Notes: generated from the letters alone by a model not told the origin. A stretch of DNA of 64,000 bases from Dendrolimus kikuchii (GCA_019925095.2 CM034412.1:2108001-2172000), one strand, 5' to 3'. Positions 43,986 to 54,077 are shown, counted from the stretch's first letter. Program-made: numbers and translations.

Positions 43986-44446
43986 AATTACCCGGACTAA
44001 AATGACAGCTGCAATCGGCCATTTTTGTGTTCCAGGTTAACCCTTAAGACAATTATCGATATACCAAAAAGCAGCAAGACTAACACTATCACTATCTCGT
44101 AATATATCAAGAAAATATACCCATTTCATACAAATCATATAACTCCTATATAAACAGAGTGAGACAACAATACAATTAACGATCACGTGCACAAACGCGA
44201 TCTGCACTCTCATCGCGGACACATATGTGCTAATAGTGATCTAAAGGGTTAAGAGCAACTGACATAGAACACTGAGTTCAATCCTATAGAATTTCTTTTG
44301 AAATAGAGAAGTATAGAATATAGAATTTCTTTAGCAATTCTATAGGATTCAACTCACCGTGGCGAGTTGTTAATTCAACTCACATAACTAATTTATGAAA
44401 CAAAAAAAGGTCGATTGCAACAACTGTCATTTTAGTCCAGGTAATT
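43986..44446. mobile_element. TIR element split by a piggyBac-type MITE
   Basis: Left AATTACCCGGACTAAAATGA then CAGCTGCAATCGG is inverted on the right (CGATTGCAACAACTGTCATT then TTAGTCCAGGTAATT) over about 45 bp. Non-coding, about 250 bp without the insert. A 17-nt inverted pair (CAATCCTATAGAATTTC and CAATTCTATAGGATTCA) lies in its right half. Confidence 0.75.
44041..44248. mobile_element. piggyBac-type MITE with TTAA duplication
   Basis: A 208-bp non-coding element starting CCCTTAAGACAATTATCG and ending TAGTGATCTAAAGGG, flanked by TTAA at 44037-44040 and 44249-44252. CCCTT inverted ends and TTAA targets are hallmarks of piggyBac-superfamily elements. Confidence 0.8.
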
Positions 44447-44574
44447 AGAAATCAGAGTAGTCCTGTTTTGATTAAATAAAAACCTAGAACCCGCTTGCAG
44501 CACCACCTACCGGATCCAATTAATTTGTTCTAGACAATAACACGTTTAGAATAAATGCCTGCATTCACCTAGAG

Positions 44575-44885
44575 GCGACCTGTGTTGTCCCACACCGCTG
44601 TTAGTGTGGAGATAAGGTGGAGCGAGCGCCTCTGTTACTATGGTTTATCTTGTATCAGAAGTACCGGCAGAATTCCGCGTCAATGCATGACGCGGATACA
44701 ACATAATGACATAATCCGTCGGGCTCTTGCCACCGCCGAGGTACCTGCCGTTGTAGAACCGAACGGCTTGTGCCGCGACGATGGCAAGAGACCCCATGGA
44801 ATGTCTTTCGTGCCCTGGAGAGTGAGTCACTCTTTAGTATGGGACGCGTCTTGGGTCGGTGTTCAATTCAAAATGTTTGAATTTT
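44575..44885 (+). pseudogene. LINE polyprotein C-terminal fragment
   Basis: In the frame from 44582: QHNDIIRRALATAEVPAVVE, PNGLCRDDGKRPHGMSFVPW then SLVWDASWVGVQF. The pattern HN..I.RAL..A..P..LEP.GL.R.DGKRPDG...PW....LVWD.T is a tail domain of reverse-transcriptase proteins from a LINE group spread in invertebrates (from memory). Upstream coding is absent, and the final Cys-Val-Asp is altered. Confidence 0.65.
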
Positions 44886-44941
44886 GAATTGATGGTTAAT
44901 GTAAGTGTAAGATTGATAAAAAACAGTGTGATAAGGGAATA

Positions 44942-45215
44942 TTGTTAAGGTGGTTTGGGCATTTAGAGAGTAATAATGAAAGCAGAATCACAAAAGAAGT
45001 ATATGATAGCAATGTGCGTGGTAGAGTCGGTGCCAATCGACCTCGATGTACTCACCGTGATCAAATTGAAGGTATTTTGAAGAAAGATCATGTGAAAAGC
45101 ACTTTATGTGTGTATGAAGAGATTAATGACAATTGATGAAGCGAAAAGTTGGTCAGGATCGTAGCAGGTGGAGATCTAACGTCTTTGCCTACCCCAGAAA
45201 CAGGCGTGATGACAT
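44942..45215 (+). pseudogene. Older RTE-type LINE C-terminus
   Basis: MLRWFGHLESNNESRITKEV and GRVGANRPRCTHRDQIEGIL, then a stop at CVYEEINDN*, followed in another frame by LMTIDEAKSW. Homologous to RTE-1 but clearly a different, older family. A second copy is at 47350-47621. Confidence 0.75.
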
Positions 45216-45226
45216 CTGTGTCCGTT

Positions 45227-45538
45227 TTATCCGTGCAGGAACGGAGAAAGAATACAATTTCCTGTGGCCGGGCGGCCTGTCGTAAGAGGCGACTTAACAA
45301 CCCACAGCCAGGTGGTAGAGCATTTGCCCGACTGGATGGCTACCACCCCTGGTCTGGAGTATGTCGCCATAACAACCTTGAGTTATTTTCCGGCATTAGT
45401 GACCAGGTCCCAGTCTTCCTTAAGAGCAGCAGCGCATTTGTAGCAACTTTGATGTTGCAAATGTCCATAGGCGATGGTAACCGCTTTCCATCGAGTGGGC
45501 CGTCTGCCTGTCTGCTGATCTCTTGCAATAAAAAATAA
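45227..45538 (+). mobile_element. SINE-A, full-length
   Basis: TTATCCGTGCAGGAACGGAG to CTCTTGCAATAAAAAATAAT. It lies directly after the older RTE relic. Confidence 0.9.
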
Positions 45539-45921
45539 TAAAAATATATATAAAGAGAAGTAATATAGAGTGATGTAGCTTTGCAATAAATAAATCACCC
45601 TTAAAGTTCTCACTAAAAACTTTTAAAATAAATTTAAAACTACCCGCATATTATTAAGACCCTCAATCATCATAAGGAATACAAAACTTCAAGTAATATG
45701 CTAATTAAGTAAGAACACAGTGTAAACTCTAAGCCTTCTTACTTAACGTCGACTTAAATGCAGTTATTTCAAACTTTAACCTAAGTATTACGTATGTCGT
45801 GAATTTGTATGAAAACAAGAAGAGGACTTTTGGGTCAGAGACTTTCACTGCCATATATTAGCGTTCGTACTACTCTTTGATGGAACCTTCTTTTTCTCTT
45901 CTTTAAAGTCTGCCAACTTAT
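45539..45921. other. No recognisable feature
   Basis: No supported gene or repeat. Confidence 0.4.
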
Positions 45922-45996
45922 TGGCTTCGCCCGTGGTGTTGCAAATATCTACAGGCGACTGTAACCGTTTTTCATTAGCTGGGGTGTCTACCTCTA
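45922..45996 (+). mobile_element. SINE-A relic, 3' part
   Basis: GGCTTCGCCCGTGGTGTTGC to TTTTTCATTAGCTGGGGTGT matches the SINE-A 3' part with heavy divergence; a similar relic with GGCTTCGCC is at 63640-63715. Confidence 0.55.
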
Positions 45997-46045
45997 TGCC
46001 GCAAGCTTCATAAAACAAAAAGCTTTTGACAATTTGATATGAAGA

Positions 46046-46312
46046 TACCGTAATACCGAAGTAAGAAAGAGAGTTGATCTGAAAGAGAGTGTCGGGGTGA
46101 AGGTTAGGAAAGGAATGCTCCGGTGGTTCGGGCATGTGGAAAGAATGACTAAACAGATAGACAATGCAAAAGTGGATGGATGCAGAAGTCGTGGAAGGCC
46201 ACGACTCACCTTCCATGATCAAATTGATCATGTACTAGCAGAAGGTGATGTCAGGAGCCTTAAATGGCGCTCTGTTGTTCGTGCCTACCCCGCAAGGGAA
46301 CTGGCGTGGAGT
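46046..46312 (+). mobile_element. RTE-1 LINE with internal deletions
   Basis: CCGTAATACCGAAGTAAGAA to AAGGGAACTGGCGTGGAG. Two deletions remove HDER after VERM and the block between GDVRSLK and WRSVVRAY. No (ATGT)n tail and no target duplication can be seen, so the 3' end was lost. Confidence 0.8.
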
Positions 46313-46499
46313 ATTGCTTATACCATAGTTGCTACTGAATTCTAAAAATGAATGTTGTCAATTATCAGGAAGAGCGAAGTGAGTTATCGCTATCCCACCA
46401 TCTATGCATTTTTGTGTTACACCAGAGAAACTATCAGCCTTTCAGATTTGGGCTTTATCATAGTGCTATGAAATTAAATTTATTTACTTAAAGACTACC

Positions 46500-46667
46500 T
46501 ACAGGGAACATAAAACAAATGAACATACAACGTTTTTCAATAATTCTTTCACGGTTAAGGCTGTCCAACTTTGGAATACATTGCCTGCTGCTGTCAGACA
46601 AGCAAAATCTCTAATAATATTTAAGAACATGGTCAGGAAATACTATCTGCAATATTATGATATGTAA
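46500..46667 (+). pseudogene. LINE C-terminal fragment (CR1/Jockey/I-type)
   Basis: Codes YREHKTNEHTTFFNNSFTVK then AVQLWNTLPAAVRQAKSLII, FKNMVRKYYLQYYDM and a stop. The LWN.LP..VR.A.S...FK motif closes many LINE polyproteins. It is open over 55 codons, with no recognisable sequence upstream. Confidence 0.6.
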
Positions 46668-46707
46668 TTTTATATAATTAGTAGATATTATATTGTATAT
46701 AAAACGA

Positions 46708-46940
46708 CGGCCTCTGTGGTTGAGCGGGCTAAGCCTTTGCCGGCCTAGCTCATTGCAACGAAGAGGCTCCGGGTTCGATTCCTGGTATAGTAAATTTCGG
46801 AAATGTATTTTCTCCGTTATTTACTATGGTCTGCGTGTCTGGGATCGGCCCCAGAGTAGTCCGTTGTATATTAGCCATAACACTTGCGTAACTTGCTTAA
46901 TTTTATGATATACAATGTGTATTTGTCTGCCGATTATTAA
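46708..46940 (+). mobile_element. SINE-B, full-length
   Basis: GGCCTCTGTGGTTGAGCGGG, B box GGTTCGATTCC at 46771, then the body to TTTGTCTGCCGATTATT. Small deletion and substitutions near the 3' end. Confidence 0.85.
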
Positions 46941-46977
46941 AAAAATATATATAGTTATATATTTATTATATTTAAAT

Positions 46978-47215
46978 AGTTGCCAAGTGGTAGGGCATTT
47001 GCCCGACTGGGTGGCTACTACCCCTGGTCTAAAGTATGTCGTCATAACAACCTTGAGTTGTGTTCCGGCATTAGTGATCAGGTTCTAGTCTCCCTTGAGC
47101 GAGCAGCAGCGCATTTGTGGCACCTTTGGTGTTGCAAATGTCCATAGGCGATGGTAACCGCTTTCCATCAATTGGGCCGCCTGCCTGTCTGCTGATCTCC
47201 TGCAATAAAATAATA
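46978..47215 (+). mobile_element. SINE-A, 5'-truncated
   Basis: From GTTGCCAAGTGGTAGGGCAT to CTCCTGCAATAAAATAATAA. Confidence 0.85.
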
Positions 47216-47349
47216 ATAAAAAAGTTAGCTCTGGTGCTCGCATTAGGTCTCAACAGAGCCTGTATGGCGGCACTCAGTGGAGGTAGCTTCGGTTTCGAAA
47301 CTCATTCTTTTTCATTTCCTACGTATTATAGTAACATATTATCACGCTT

Positions 47350-47621
47350 TTTTCCCATGGGGGTAGCCAGAGACTATAGATCTCCACTTACAACGATCCT
47401 GAACAAACAACTTTCGCTTCATCTACTTTCATTAACCTCTTCATACATGCACGTTTGTTTGATATGCTTTTTACCTGACCTCGTTTTAACACTTCTGTTA
47501 TTTGATCATGGTGTATAGGTCGTGGTCTACCGGTACCAACTCTACCATTCACAATGCTGTCATACACTTGTTTCGTGATTCTATTTTCATCCATCTTCTT
47601 TACATGCCTTTCTTCTTTCAT
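47350..47621 (-). pseudogene. Older RTE-type LINE C-terminus, reverse
   Basis: The minus frame reads MKEERHVKKMDENRITKQVY, DSIVNGRVGTGRPRPIHHDQ, ITEVLKRGQVKSISNKRACM and KRLMKVDEAKVVCSGSL, then a stop. Sister copy of 44942-45215 (shared ITK.VYDS.V.GRVG..RPR). The tail is not identified. Confidence 0.75.
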
Positions 47622-47679
47622 TGCCTAGTATTATTAAAACTAAAAAACCAATTGAAAAGAAAAGAATAATAATAATAAC

Positions 47680-48265
47680 CCGCACGGGGGCTTTGTGGCG
47701 AAGCCTTAGGTGAGTAGCGACACCTCGTACCTGACTCCGGGGGCCAAGACATAGCCCCCACCTCCGTGCTTGCCTTAGCCAGCCGGCACGGAGTGGAGAT
47801 CGCTAGAGCTAAGACTCAAGCTCCAGGGGTGGAAATGATAAATGGCATCACGTCAGAAGTAGCTTCGGTGAACCTGCAGCCCACCTGTCTAGACACCTAT
47901 GTTGCCCCTGTCTTCTATGGCATTTTTGGGGCCCATGCAGGGAGTAGCGAGTCACCGTCTGCCCATTTTTCCACGTTCACCGAACATTGCGACGGGCAGA
48001 CGCCATAGTCCCCATATTCCCACTAGCAGTTCACCCCAATAGCCCGGTACTTTTTGTCCTCATTTCCCAAATAGTCCTACACTGGCTATAGGGTGTAGAC
48101 AGGGATAATCGCCGGTCAGCGTAACGCCACATTTACATTAAATTTGTCAAGGGGCCTCTACGTGTTGGCTTTCCTATGGCCCCACGGAAGCCCTCCAAAA
48201 GTCAGGGCCATTTTTATGGCCCGTGGTCTCAAAAGACATACAATGATAATAATGATAAAACCTAC
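47680..48265 (+). repeat. GC-richer repeat, possible LINE 3' UTR
   Basis: Starts CCGCACGGGGGCTTTGTGGC, contains CCGGGGGCCAAGACATAGCC and GGGCCATTTTTATGGCCC (a palindrome), and ends in an (ATGATA)n-like tail at 48240-48260. The tail and lack of a frame suggest a LINE 3' UTR, but this is the only copy here. Confidence 0.4.
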
Positions 48266-48346
48266 ATAATAACTACGTGCCTAATAAGTAGCCTAGATGT
48301 ATACATACCGGGATGTGCCAATAGACTTCAGTAATCACTGAAGATA

Positions 48347-48584
48347 CATACATACATAACTTCACGCCAGTTCCCTTGCGGGGTAGGCACGAACAACAGA
48401 GCGCCATTTAGGCCCATTCTTACACACCTCACTTGCTTCTTTGACATTCATAACTCTTGTCATGCACACTCGTCTGTTCTTAAGGCTCCTGACATCACCC
48501 TCCGCTAGTACACGATCAATTTGATCATGGAAGGTGTGTCGTGGCCTTCCACGACTTCTGCATCCATCCACTTTTGCATTGTAT
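48347..48584 (-). mobile_element. RTE-1 LINE, reverse
   Basis: (CATA)n, then the reversed end; the minus frame is IYNAKVDGCRSRGRPRHTFH to AYPARELA, intact. ATCACTGAAGATA (13 bp) is duplicated at 48334-48346 and 48585-48597. Confidence 0.92.
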
Positions 48585-48597
48585 ATCACTGAAGATA

Positions 48598-49102
48598 TAA
48601 GAATATAATCATATTATATGGTTATGTATTTATTTTAATTTTAAAATAACAAAGTATTTTATTGTTGGTTTTATTTAAATTTATTTATTTGATTTACTAA
48701 TTAAATATTACACAAATAGAATTTGTTTAACAAATTTGGGTCGCTTTGGTCTAACGCCAATAGGAAGGTTTGTACTGAAAATCAGCGTTGTGTCGGATAT
48801 TATTCCGGCACAGCAATATGCTGAGTGCAAACCTTGTTTGCTGGAAATGCGGCGTATAAATTCACAAAATATGCTCTGTATATAAAGATAAGGAATGTAA
48901 TTACGTCGCTATTTCTTCAAACAAAGTCGTTCTCTCTTTCTAGATATGTTATCTATCATAAACATATTATTATATACAAATTATAAAACCAATAAGACAT
49001 GTGTAATAGTAATATCAACTGAACTGTTACTACTAACGCCATCTGTTCGAAAACTAAAGAACTAATATCGATGTAAACATATAGTAAACAAAATGTTATC
49101 AT
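48598..49102. other. No recognisable feature
   Basis: AT-rich spacer. Confidence 0.4.
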
Positions 49103-49415
49103 TATATTAATACGTGAAGCAAAAACTTTGTACCCCTTTTTACGAAAATTGCGCGGACGGAGGAGTATGACATTTCGCACACTTATAGTCTATACAGAGA
49201 AGGAGTGCACAATGCTATTTTTTTTTTTTAATTATGCATAAATAATACATTAAATCAATAAAATAAACATTACACACACTACCATGTATTTGACACACAC
49301 ACGCATATATACTCTTTTGTTTATTGTTAAAGTCAAATTAACAGTGTATGTATGTAGCCTTGGTGAAATCTGTGATTATTATTAAATAAGTATTTGACCA
49401 CTGGGCGCCCACTAG
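49103..49415 (+). mobile_element. Helitron-like element H2
   Basis: TATATTAATACGTGAAGCAA to GGGCGCCCACTAG before a T. A GTGTATGTATGTA stretch at 49342-49356 may be a trace of an RTE-1 tail. Non-coding. Confidence 0.6.
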
Positions 49416-50858
49416 TTTAGTTAAAAATATACCGGATTTTTTTGGTTAAGCACAAACAGTAATTCATTAATTATCACTGGGTAGAAAGTTTCGCGAGCGC
49501 TCTTAAAGCACCGCTTTTTGTTAGTTATTAGTCAGGCCACAATTTTGGTTTTGCATCAAAAATATTATATTTACTATGAAATCATAGTGGGTTATGCGAA
49601 ATATAAGCTGAGCGGCAAGTATGAAGAGCAGAGCTGCACCCGACGCTGCATATCAAATATGGGTACTACTATGTGTCAAGAATTCGAAGTGAAACTGTTT
49701 CGAGATTATTGAACTAATGCAAACCCCTCCTCTCTCTCTCTTTTATTATACTCATACAAAATCTAGAAGGTTTTTGTGTTTTCTAAAAGAATGAAAATTA
49801 TCTCAGTTGATTTGGCTGTTAATATATTAATTGATTGTTATTATTTTATTCGCTACAATGGCAGGTAAGCTAAGAAATTAAGTTCATACAGCCTTATGCG
49901 ATGTAGGTTTATGTATCAGCTCATCTAAATTTTAAGTCGTTTATTGACACTTAAGAAACGTAGTTCCTGTAACAACTTGAAAAGGCACATTACACATTTT
50001 TCACAAAATTAGTAATCAAAACCAGTATAATCCTATTATAAAAAATTATGAATTTTAAAGTAGAATAAAACTGCACAACATCGCTCTTCAGTACCCGCCA
50101 AAAAAATAATCTAATTTTTTTTCTCTTCCTGACTCTACTATTTTGTCTGAAGCAATCAAACCGTCAGACGGCCCACATAATGGAACGTGGTTACCATCGC
50201 CTACAGACAAACAGAATTTTTTTAACATCATTCTTAAAAATGTTGTAGTGCACAAAGAAAACCTCGGCGGGAAGTTCCCTTCAAACATTGTCGACCCTCG
50301 TTAGGGATGCCATATTTTTTTTTTTTTTTTTTTTAAATGAGACAATTCTACGGACTCTAAAGTTCCGTACCTTTTTTAATTTGAAGTTTATTAGTTGTAT
50401 TGGTTTGTGTCTTTTTATTGCGCTGATAACATTGTTCTTTTTTTTTATTATTGTATTAAAGTTGACGACATAGACACGGGTGGTGCTTATTGATTAATTT
50501 CTTAATCTCTAAGTATTTTATGTTATATGACATTTTTTTTTTTATTATTGTTTGCTATTTGTATATTGGTTTATAGATGTATTGGGATGCCATATTAGTC
50601 TACTTCACCACAAACTACATCTCCGATTAGTTGAAACAGATTTTAGACTTTCCTCGAAATCTAAATCGAGATACCTTAGTAATCATCAAACAAAGCTGAT
50701 TTCACACGTTCGTAGTCACCTAAAGACATCTGAAAGTTCTGCACTAGCAGATATGACGGCAGAACAATGAACTTATATTGGATTCTGTATGGTCTTGATG
50801 TGAATTATTGAATTATTTAAATGATATGTAAGTATACTATATGTATCTATATCGATAT
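49416..50858. other. No gene; one SINE-A relic
   Basis: 50150-50210 (CCGTCAGACGGCCCACATAA then TGGAACGTGGTTACCATCGC) is a degraded reversed SINE-A 3' part. A poly-T run lies at 50312-50334. Frames such as 50552-50770 have no known motif. Confidence 0.45.
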
Positions 50859-50948
50859 ATTAAGACGTGAAGCAAAAACTTTGTACCTCTTTCTACGAAA
50901 ATTGCGCGGACGGAGGAGTATGAAATTTCGCACACTTATCTATATATC
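50859..50948 (+). mobile_element. H2 Helitron-like 5' fragment
   Basis: TTAAGACGTGAAGCAAAAAC to GAAATTTCGCACACTTAT matches the first 90 bp of H2, then directly abuts H1. Confidence 0.6.
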
Positions 50949-51201
50949 TTCTATATTAATATTATAAAGAGGTAAAGTTTGTGAGTTTGTGACGTTGTAG
51001 GGGGTTATCTCCGAAACTACTGAACCGATTTAAAAAATTCTTTCACTGTTGGCAATCTTTTTTTTTTTTAAGGCGGGGGAAATCCTATTTACCGGGTCCT
51101 TTGCAAGAGATTAGACCATATAATATTTTCTTAAGTTTTCGCGACTTGTATACATAATAAAACTACGTTTTAACGGTTTTAAGCGCGGTAATTTTATTTG
51201 A

Positions 51202-51255
51202 TTTTGGTTTTTCCGACGTTTCGGCCACTTTTCAGTGGCCGTGATCACGGAAGAC
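51202..51255 (-). ncRNA. Hammerhead-like ribozyme motif, left arm
   Basis: The minus strand reads CTTCC, GTGATCAC, GGCCAC-loop-GTGGCC, GAAAC, GTC, GGAA. Stem I would be UUCC/GGAA, stem II GGCCAC/GUGGCC, and GAAACGUC would supply the GAAA box, a minimal palindromic stem III and the GUC cleavage triplet. The CUGAUGA box is GUGAUCA here, a C3-G/G8-C swap that keeps that pair, and there is one extra C before stem II. Penelope-like elements are known to carry hammerhead ribozymes. Activity of this variant is unproven. Confidence 0.45.
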
Positions 51256-51699
51256 AAAGATGTCAAGTATCAACGAGTATTGTTAAAGTTTTATTTAGCC
51301 TACCGCCAACTTATTAATTTTAATTATTTAATTTTAATTTTGTTTATGGTTATTATTTAATCTATGGGAGCCTAATCTAATTTACTACCGCTTCGCAACA
51401 TGTTATGGCTTGAAGAGAAGAAGCGGCGCAAGAAACTCTTCAGCAAACATGCCTAGCTCTAATAATTTTATATAATATTAAAATGGGTGGAAGGAAAAAT
51501 AAAAGTAATTATCAGTCAAGTTGGTTTGTGTTCCGTTGTACGCAGAAAGAGCTCACAGTGTCTTGAGGTCTGGCAGCTGGTTTTTGCTGGGATTGGGTCT
51601 TAATAGTTTTGATAATTGAATCCCAAACAGGTGGTACTTGCCAACCATCTTCTCTATTGAAATTTGGGTGTTTTTTGATTTCAATAAGATGATTGAGAT

Positions 51700-52072
51700 T
51701 TTGTCATACATTGGGCAAACAAAGAGGAGCATAAAAACACGAGTAAAAGAACACATTGCTGACATGAAACACACAAGGTCTACGAAGTCTGCGATCAGTG
51801 AACACACGCTGGATAAACCCAACCACTACATCAGATTCGATAACCCACAAATCCTCGCGAAAGAGAATCGTTTCATACCTAGAATGATGCGTGAGGCTAT
51901 TGAAATCAAAAAACACCCAAATTTCAATAGAGAAGATGGTTGGCAAGTACCACCTGTTTGGGATCCAATTATCAAAACTATTAAGACCCAATCCCAGCAA
52001 AAACCAGCTGCCAGACCTCAAGACACTGTGAGCTCTTTCTGCGTACAACGGAACACAAACCAACTTGACTGA
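51700..52072 (+). pseudogene. Penelope-like GIY-YIG endonuclease C-terminus
   Basis: The frame reads YIGQTKRSIKTRVKEHIADM, KHTRSTKSAISEHTLDKPNH, ENRFIPRMMREAIEIKKHPN then FNREDGWQVPPVWDPI and ends at TAA 52070-52072. The YIGQT..S...R..EH and E..... EAIEI..HP.FNREDG features match the endonuclease of Penelope-like retroelements, which follows the reverse transcriptase. The first half of the GIY-YIG motif is lost at the inversion junction near 51687. Confidence 0.85.
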
Positions 52073-52329
52073 TAATTACTTTTATTTTTCCTTCCACCCA
52101 TTTTAATATTATATAAAATTATTAGAGCTAGGCATGTTTGCTGAAGAGTTTCTTGCGCCGCTTCTTCTCTTCAAGCCATAACATGTTGCGAAGCGGTAGT
52201 AAATTAGATTAGGCTCCCATAGATTAAATAATAACCATAAACAAAATTAAAATTAAATAATTAAAATTAATAAGTTGGCGGTAGGCTAAATAAAACTTTA
52301 ACAATACTCGTTGACACTTGACATCTTTG

Positions 52330-52377
52330 TCTTCCGTGATCACGGCCACTGAAAAGTGGCCGAAACGTCGAAAAACC
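52330..52377 (+). ncRNA. Hammerhead-like ribozyme motif, right arm
   Basis: The same motif as at 51202-51255, on the plus strand in the sense direction of the endonuclease frame. One G is missing after GTC (GTCGAAAA instead of GTCGGAAAA), weakening stem I. Confidence 0.45.
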
Positions 52378-53165
52378 AAAATCAAATAAAATTACCGCGC
52401 TTAAAACCGTTAAAACGTAGTTTTATTAGATTAGACCATAGTTGATCATGGAGGCTTTACCCTTTAATAAGGGGCAATCCAAACAGTAATCAAGCCAGCT
52501 TGTGTGGAGACTCAGAGAAGTTGCACGGGCAACGACCACTACCCACTAAAACCACCCTCCTCCCATGTGCCCCGCGCTTTTTATGTAGAAAAGGCTGAGA
52601 CTTAGAACGTAGTTACGCCCAGTCCGATCCAGCGCAAAAAGTGCCTGATTGTGCCCCGGGAATCAGAACACATCCATTTCGTCAGCGGGGGTGATGTATC
52701 CTTTGCTCCCTTGATAGCTAAAGGCCCCCCGAAGCGGTATTATTCAGGGTGGGAAGTCATGCGCATACCTGCGTCTCCGGATGCCAGCCAACCGCCGGCG
52801 TCCGCGTGCAGTCGCATTAGTACGCGCAATAATACTCCTCTCCCTATCTCGTTCGGCGGCCTCTTTGAGAGACATTACCGTCTCGCAAAAAGTAACCGCA
52901 GCCCCCCAGGTATCGCTGCTATGCAGCATGGCTTTCACCAGACTGCAGAGCGAGTCGATCGCTCCTACTTGTGTCTCGAGTTCGAAACGCTGCGGCGCCC
53001 ATGACGCGCACTCGACTAGCGTGTGAAACGCCGTGTCGGGTGCGCCGCACTGGCGGCATTCCGGGGAAGGCAAGCAGCCCAACTGTTGGCAAGGTACACT
53101 ATCCCCGGTTGCCATAGGCTATATTATATTTTCAAAAAAATTAGGGATCCTTACTAAAACTCCAA

Positions 53166-53666
53166 TAGTGTAACCCAAGGTGTAAAAAAAAATACATAAA
53201 ATCGCCTGCGCTACGAAAACTATTGATAATAAAATAATGTACTACGACTTTGCAGAACACATCATTGTCTACAAAAAGTGTCGCAGCAGCATATGTCTAA
53301 TTATTATAGTTATGCCACAATAAATGTTCTTTTATTTTAAAAATTTAATTAAAATGCGGCCGCTAGAAAAGGCTCTTTATTTGTATCTTGGTATTCATCC
53401 TTATCAAAATAAATTACTTCATATTCAAGACTGCTTCAATACCTTTATATAACTTTTTGAATTATTCAATTCGGACATTCCATTCGAAAGATATCACGAG
53501 TTTAAAAATGTAAGTATTAGAAAAAAGGTGTGTGGTCGCCGCGCACCCTGCTCGGCTAGCTAAGCAGCACCTGATGCGATGTAGGCGTCACTGGGGTACG
53601 GGCAGTACGGGAGGGGAAATTTTTGAATTCGCTTAGTAGGTAATTAAACTCAACAAAAAATAAACA
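53166..53666. other. No recognisable feature
   Basis: No gene. A GC-rich patch at 53530-53620 is unidentified. Confidence 0.35.
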
Positions 53667-53855
53667 GGTAAAGTTTGTGAGTTTGGGACGTGGTAGGGGG
53701 TAATCTCTGGATCTACTAAACCGATTTTGAAATTTCTTTTACCAGTGGAAAGCTACATTATTCCTGAGTGACATAGGGTATATTTGATTGTGATTAATAA
53801 TAAGTATTTTCTAATTTTTTTCTGATGCCCAGCAAAGTAGGCAAGGGTCAGCTAG
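53667..53855 (+). mobile_element. Helitron-like element H1, 5' end missing
   Basis: AGGTAAAGTTTGTGAGTTTG to GCAAGGGTCAGCTAG before T. Contains ACTAAACCGATTTTGAAATT and ATTCCTGAGTGACATAGGGT. Its end abuts an H2 remnant. Confidence 0.7.
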
Positions 53856-53932
53856 TAGTTTATATAGAGGAGAAGCGACAAATGCTAATATATTTTTAAA
53901 ATTATGCATATAAAATATATTAAATCAATAAA

Positions 53933-53963
53933 CTGGCGTGAAGTTATGTATGTATGTGTATGT
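53933..53963 (+). mobile_element. RTE-1 insertion of only 31 bp
   Basis: CTGGCGTGAAGTTATGTATG then TATGTGTATGT: the last 13 bp of the RTE-1 body plus tail. AAATCAATAAA is duplicated exactly at 53922-53932 and 53964-53974. Confidence 0.9.
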
Positions 53964-54077
53964 AAATCAATAAAAAAACATTACACACACTACCATGTAT
54001 TTGACACACACACATATATACTCTCTTGTTTATTATTGCCTTGGCGAAATCTATGATTATAGAAGTATAGTGTAGTT

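Larger units (their letters stand above)
51121..52427 (+). mobile_element. Penelope-like element with inverted arms
   Basis: Two arms of about 532 bp (51155-51686 and 51898-52428) are near-perfect inverted repeats around a 211-bp centre. The right half codes on the plus strand for the C-terminal GIY-YIG-type endonuclease region of a Penelope-like element; the left arm is the same sequence inverted. AGATTAGACCATA (13 bp) flanks the unit at 51108-51120 and 52428-52440. Inverted or tandem duplicated ends are usual for Penelope-like insertions. The reverse transcriptase is lost, so it is inactive. Confidence 0.85.
51056..53081 (-). mobile_element. R1-type LINE, 5'-truncated, split by a Penelope-like element
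   Basis: The minus strand encodes, from 53081, PSPECRQCGAPDTAFHTLVE, CASWAPQRFELETQVGAIDS then SDTWGAAVTFCETVMSLKEA, ending AGIRRRRYAHDFPP and a stop at 52744. The CxxC...H...C zinc motif and W..A..F...VM..KE.AER ending are typical of R1-type ORF2 C-termini. The 3' UTR follows down to a poly-A (plus-strand T run at 51058-51069). ACTGTTGGCAA is duplicated at 51045-51055 and 53082-53092. About 720 bp of LINE remains around the Penelope insert. Confidence 0.82.
50950..53165 (+). mobile_element. Helitron-like element H1, outer layer of a triple nest
   Basis: TCTATATTAATATTATAAAG to CTTTCACTGTTGGCAA on the left; ACTGTTGGCAAGGTACACTA then TAGGCTATATTATATTTTC on the right continues the H1 sequence. 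It is split by the R1-type LINE at 51056-53081. The 3' end is not clear. Confidence 0.7.
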
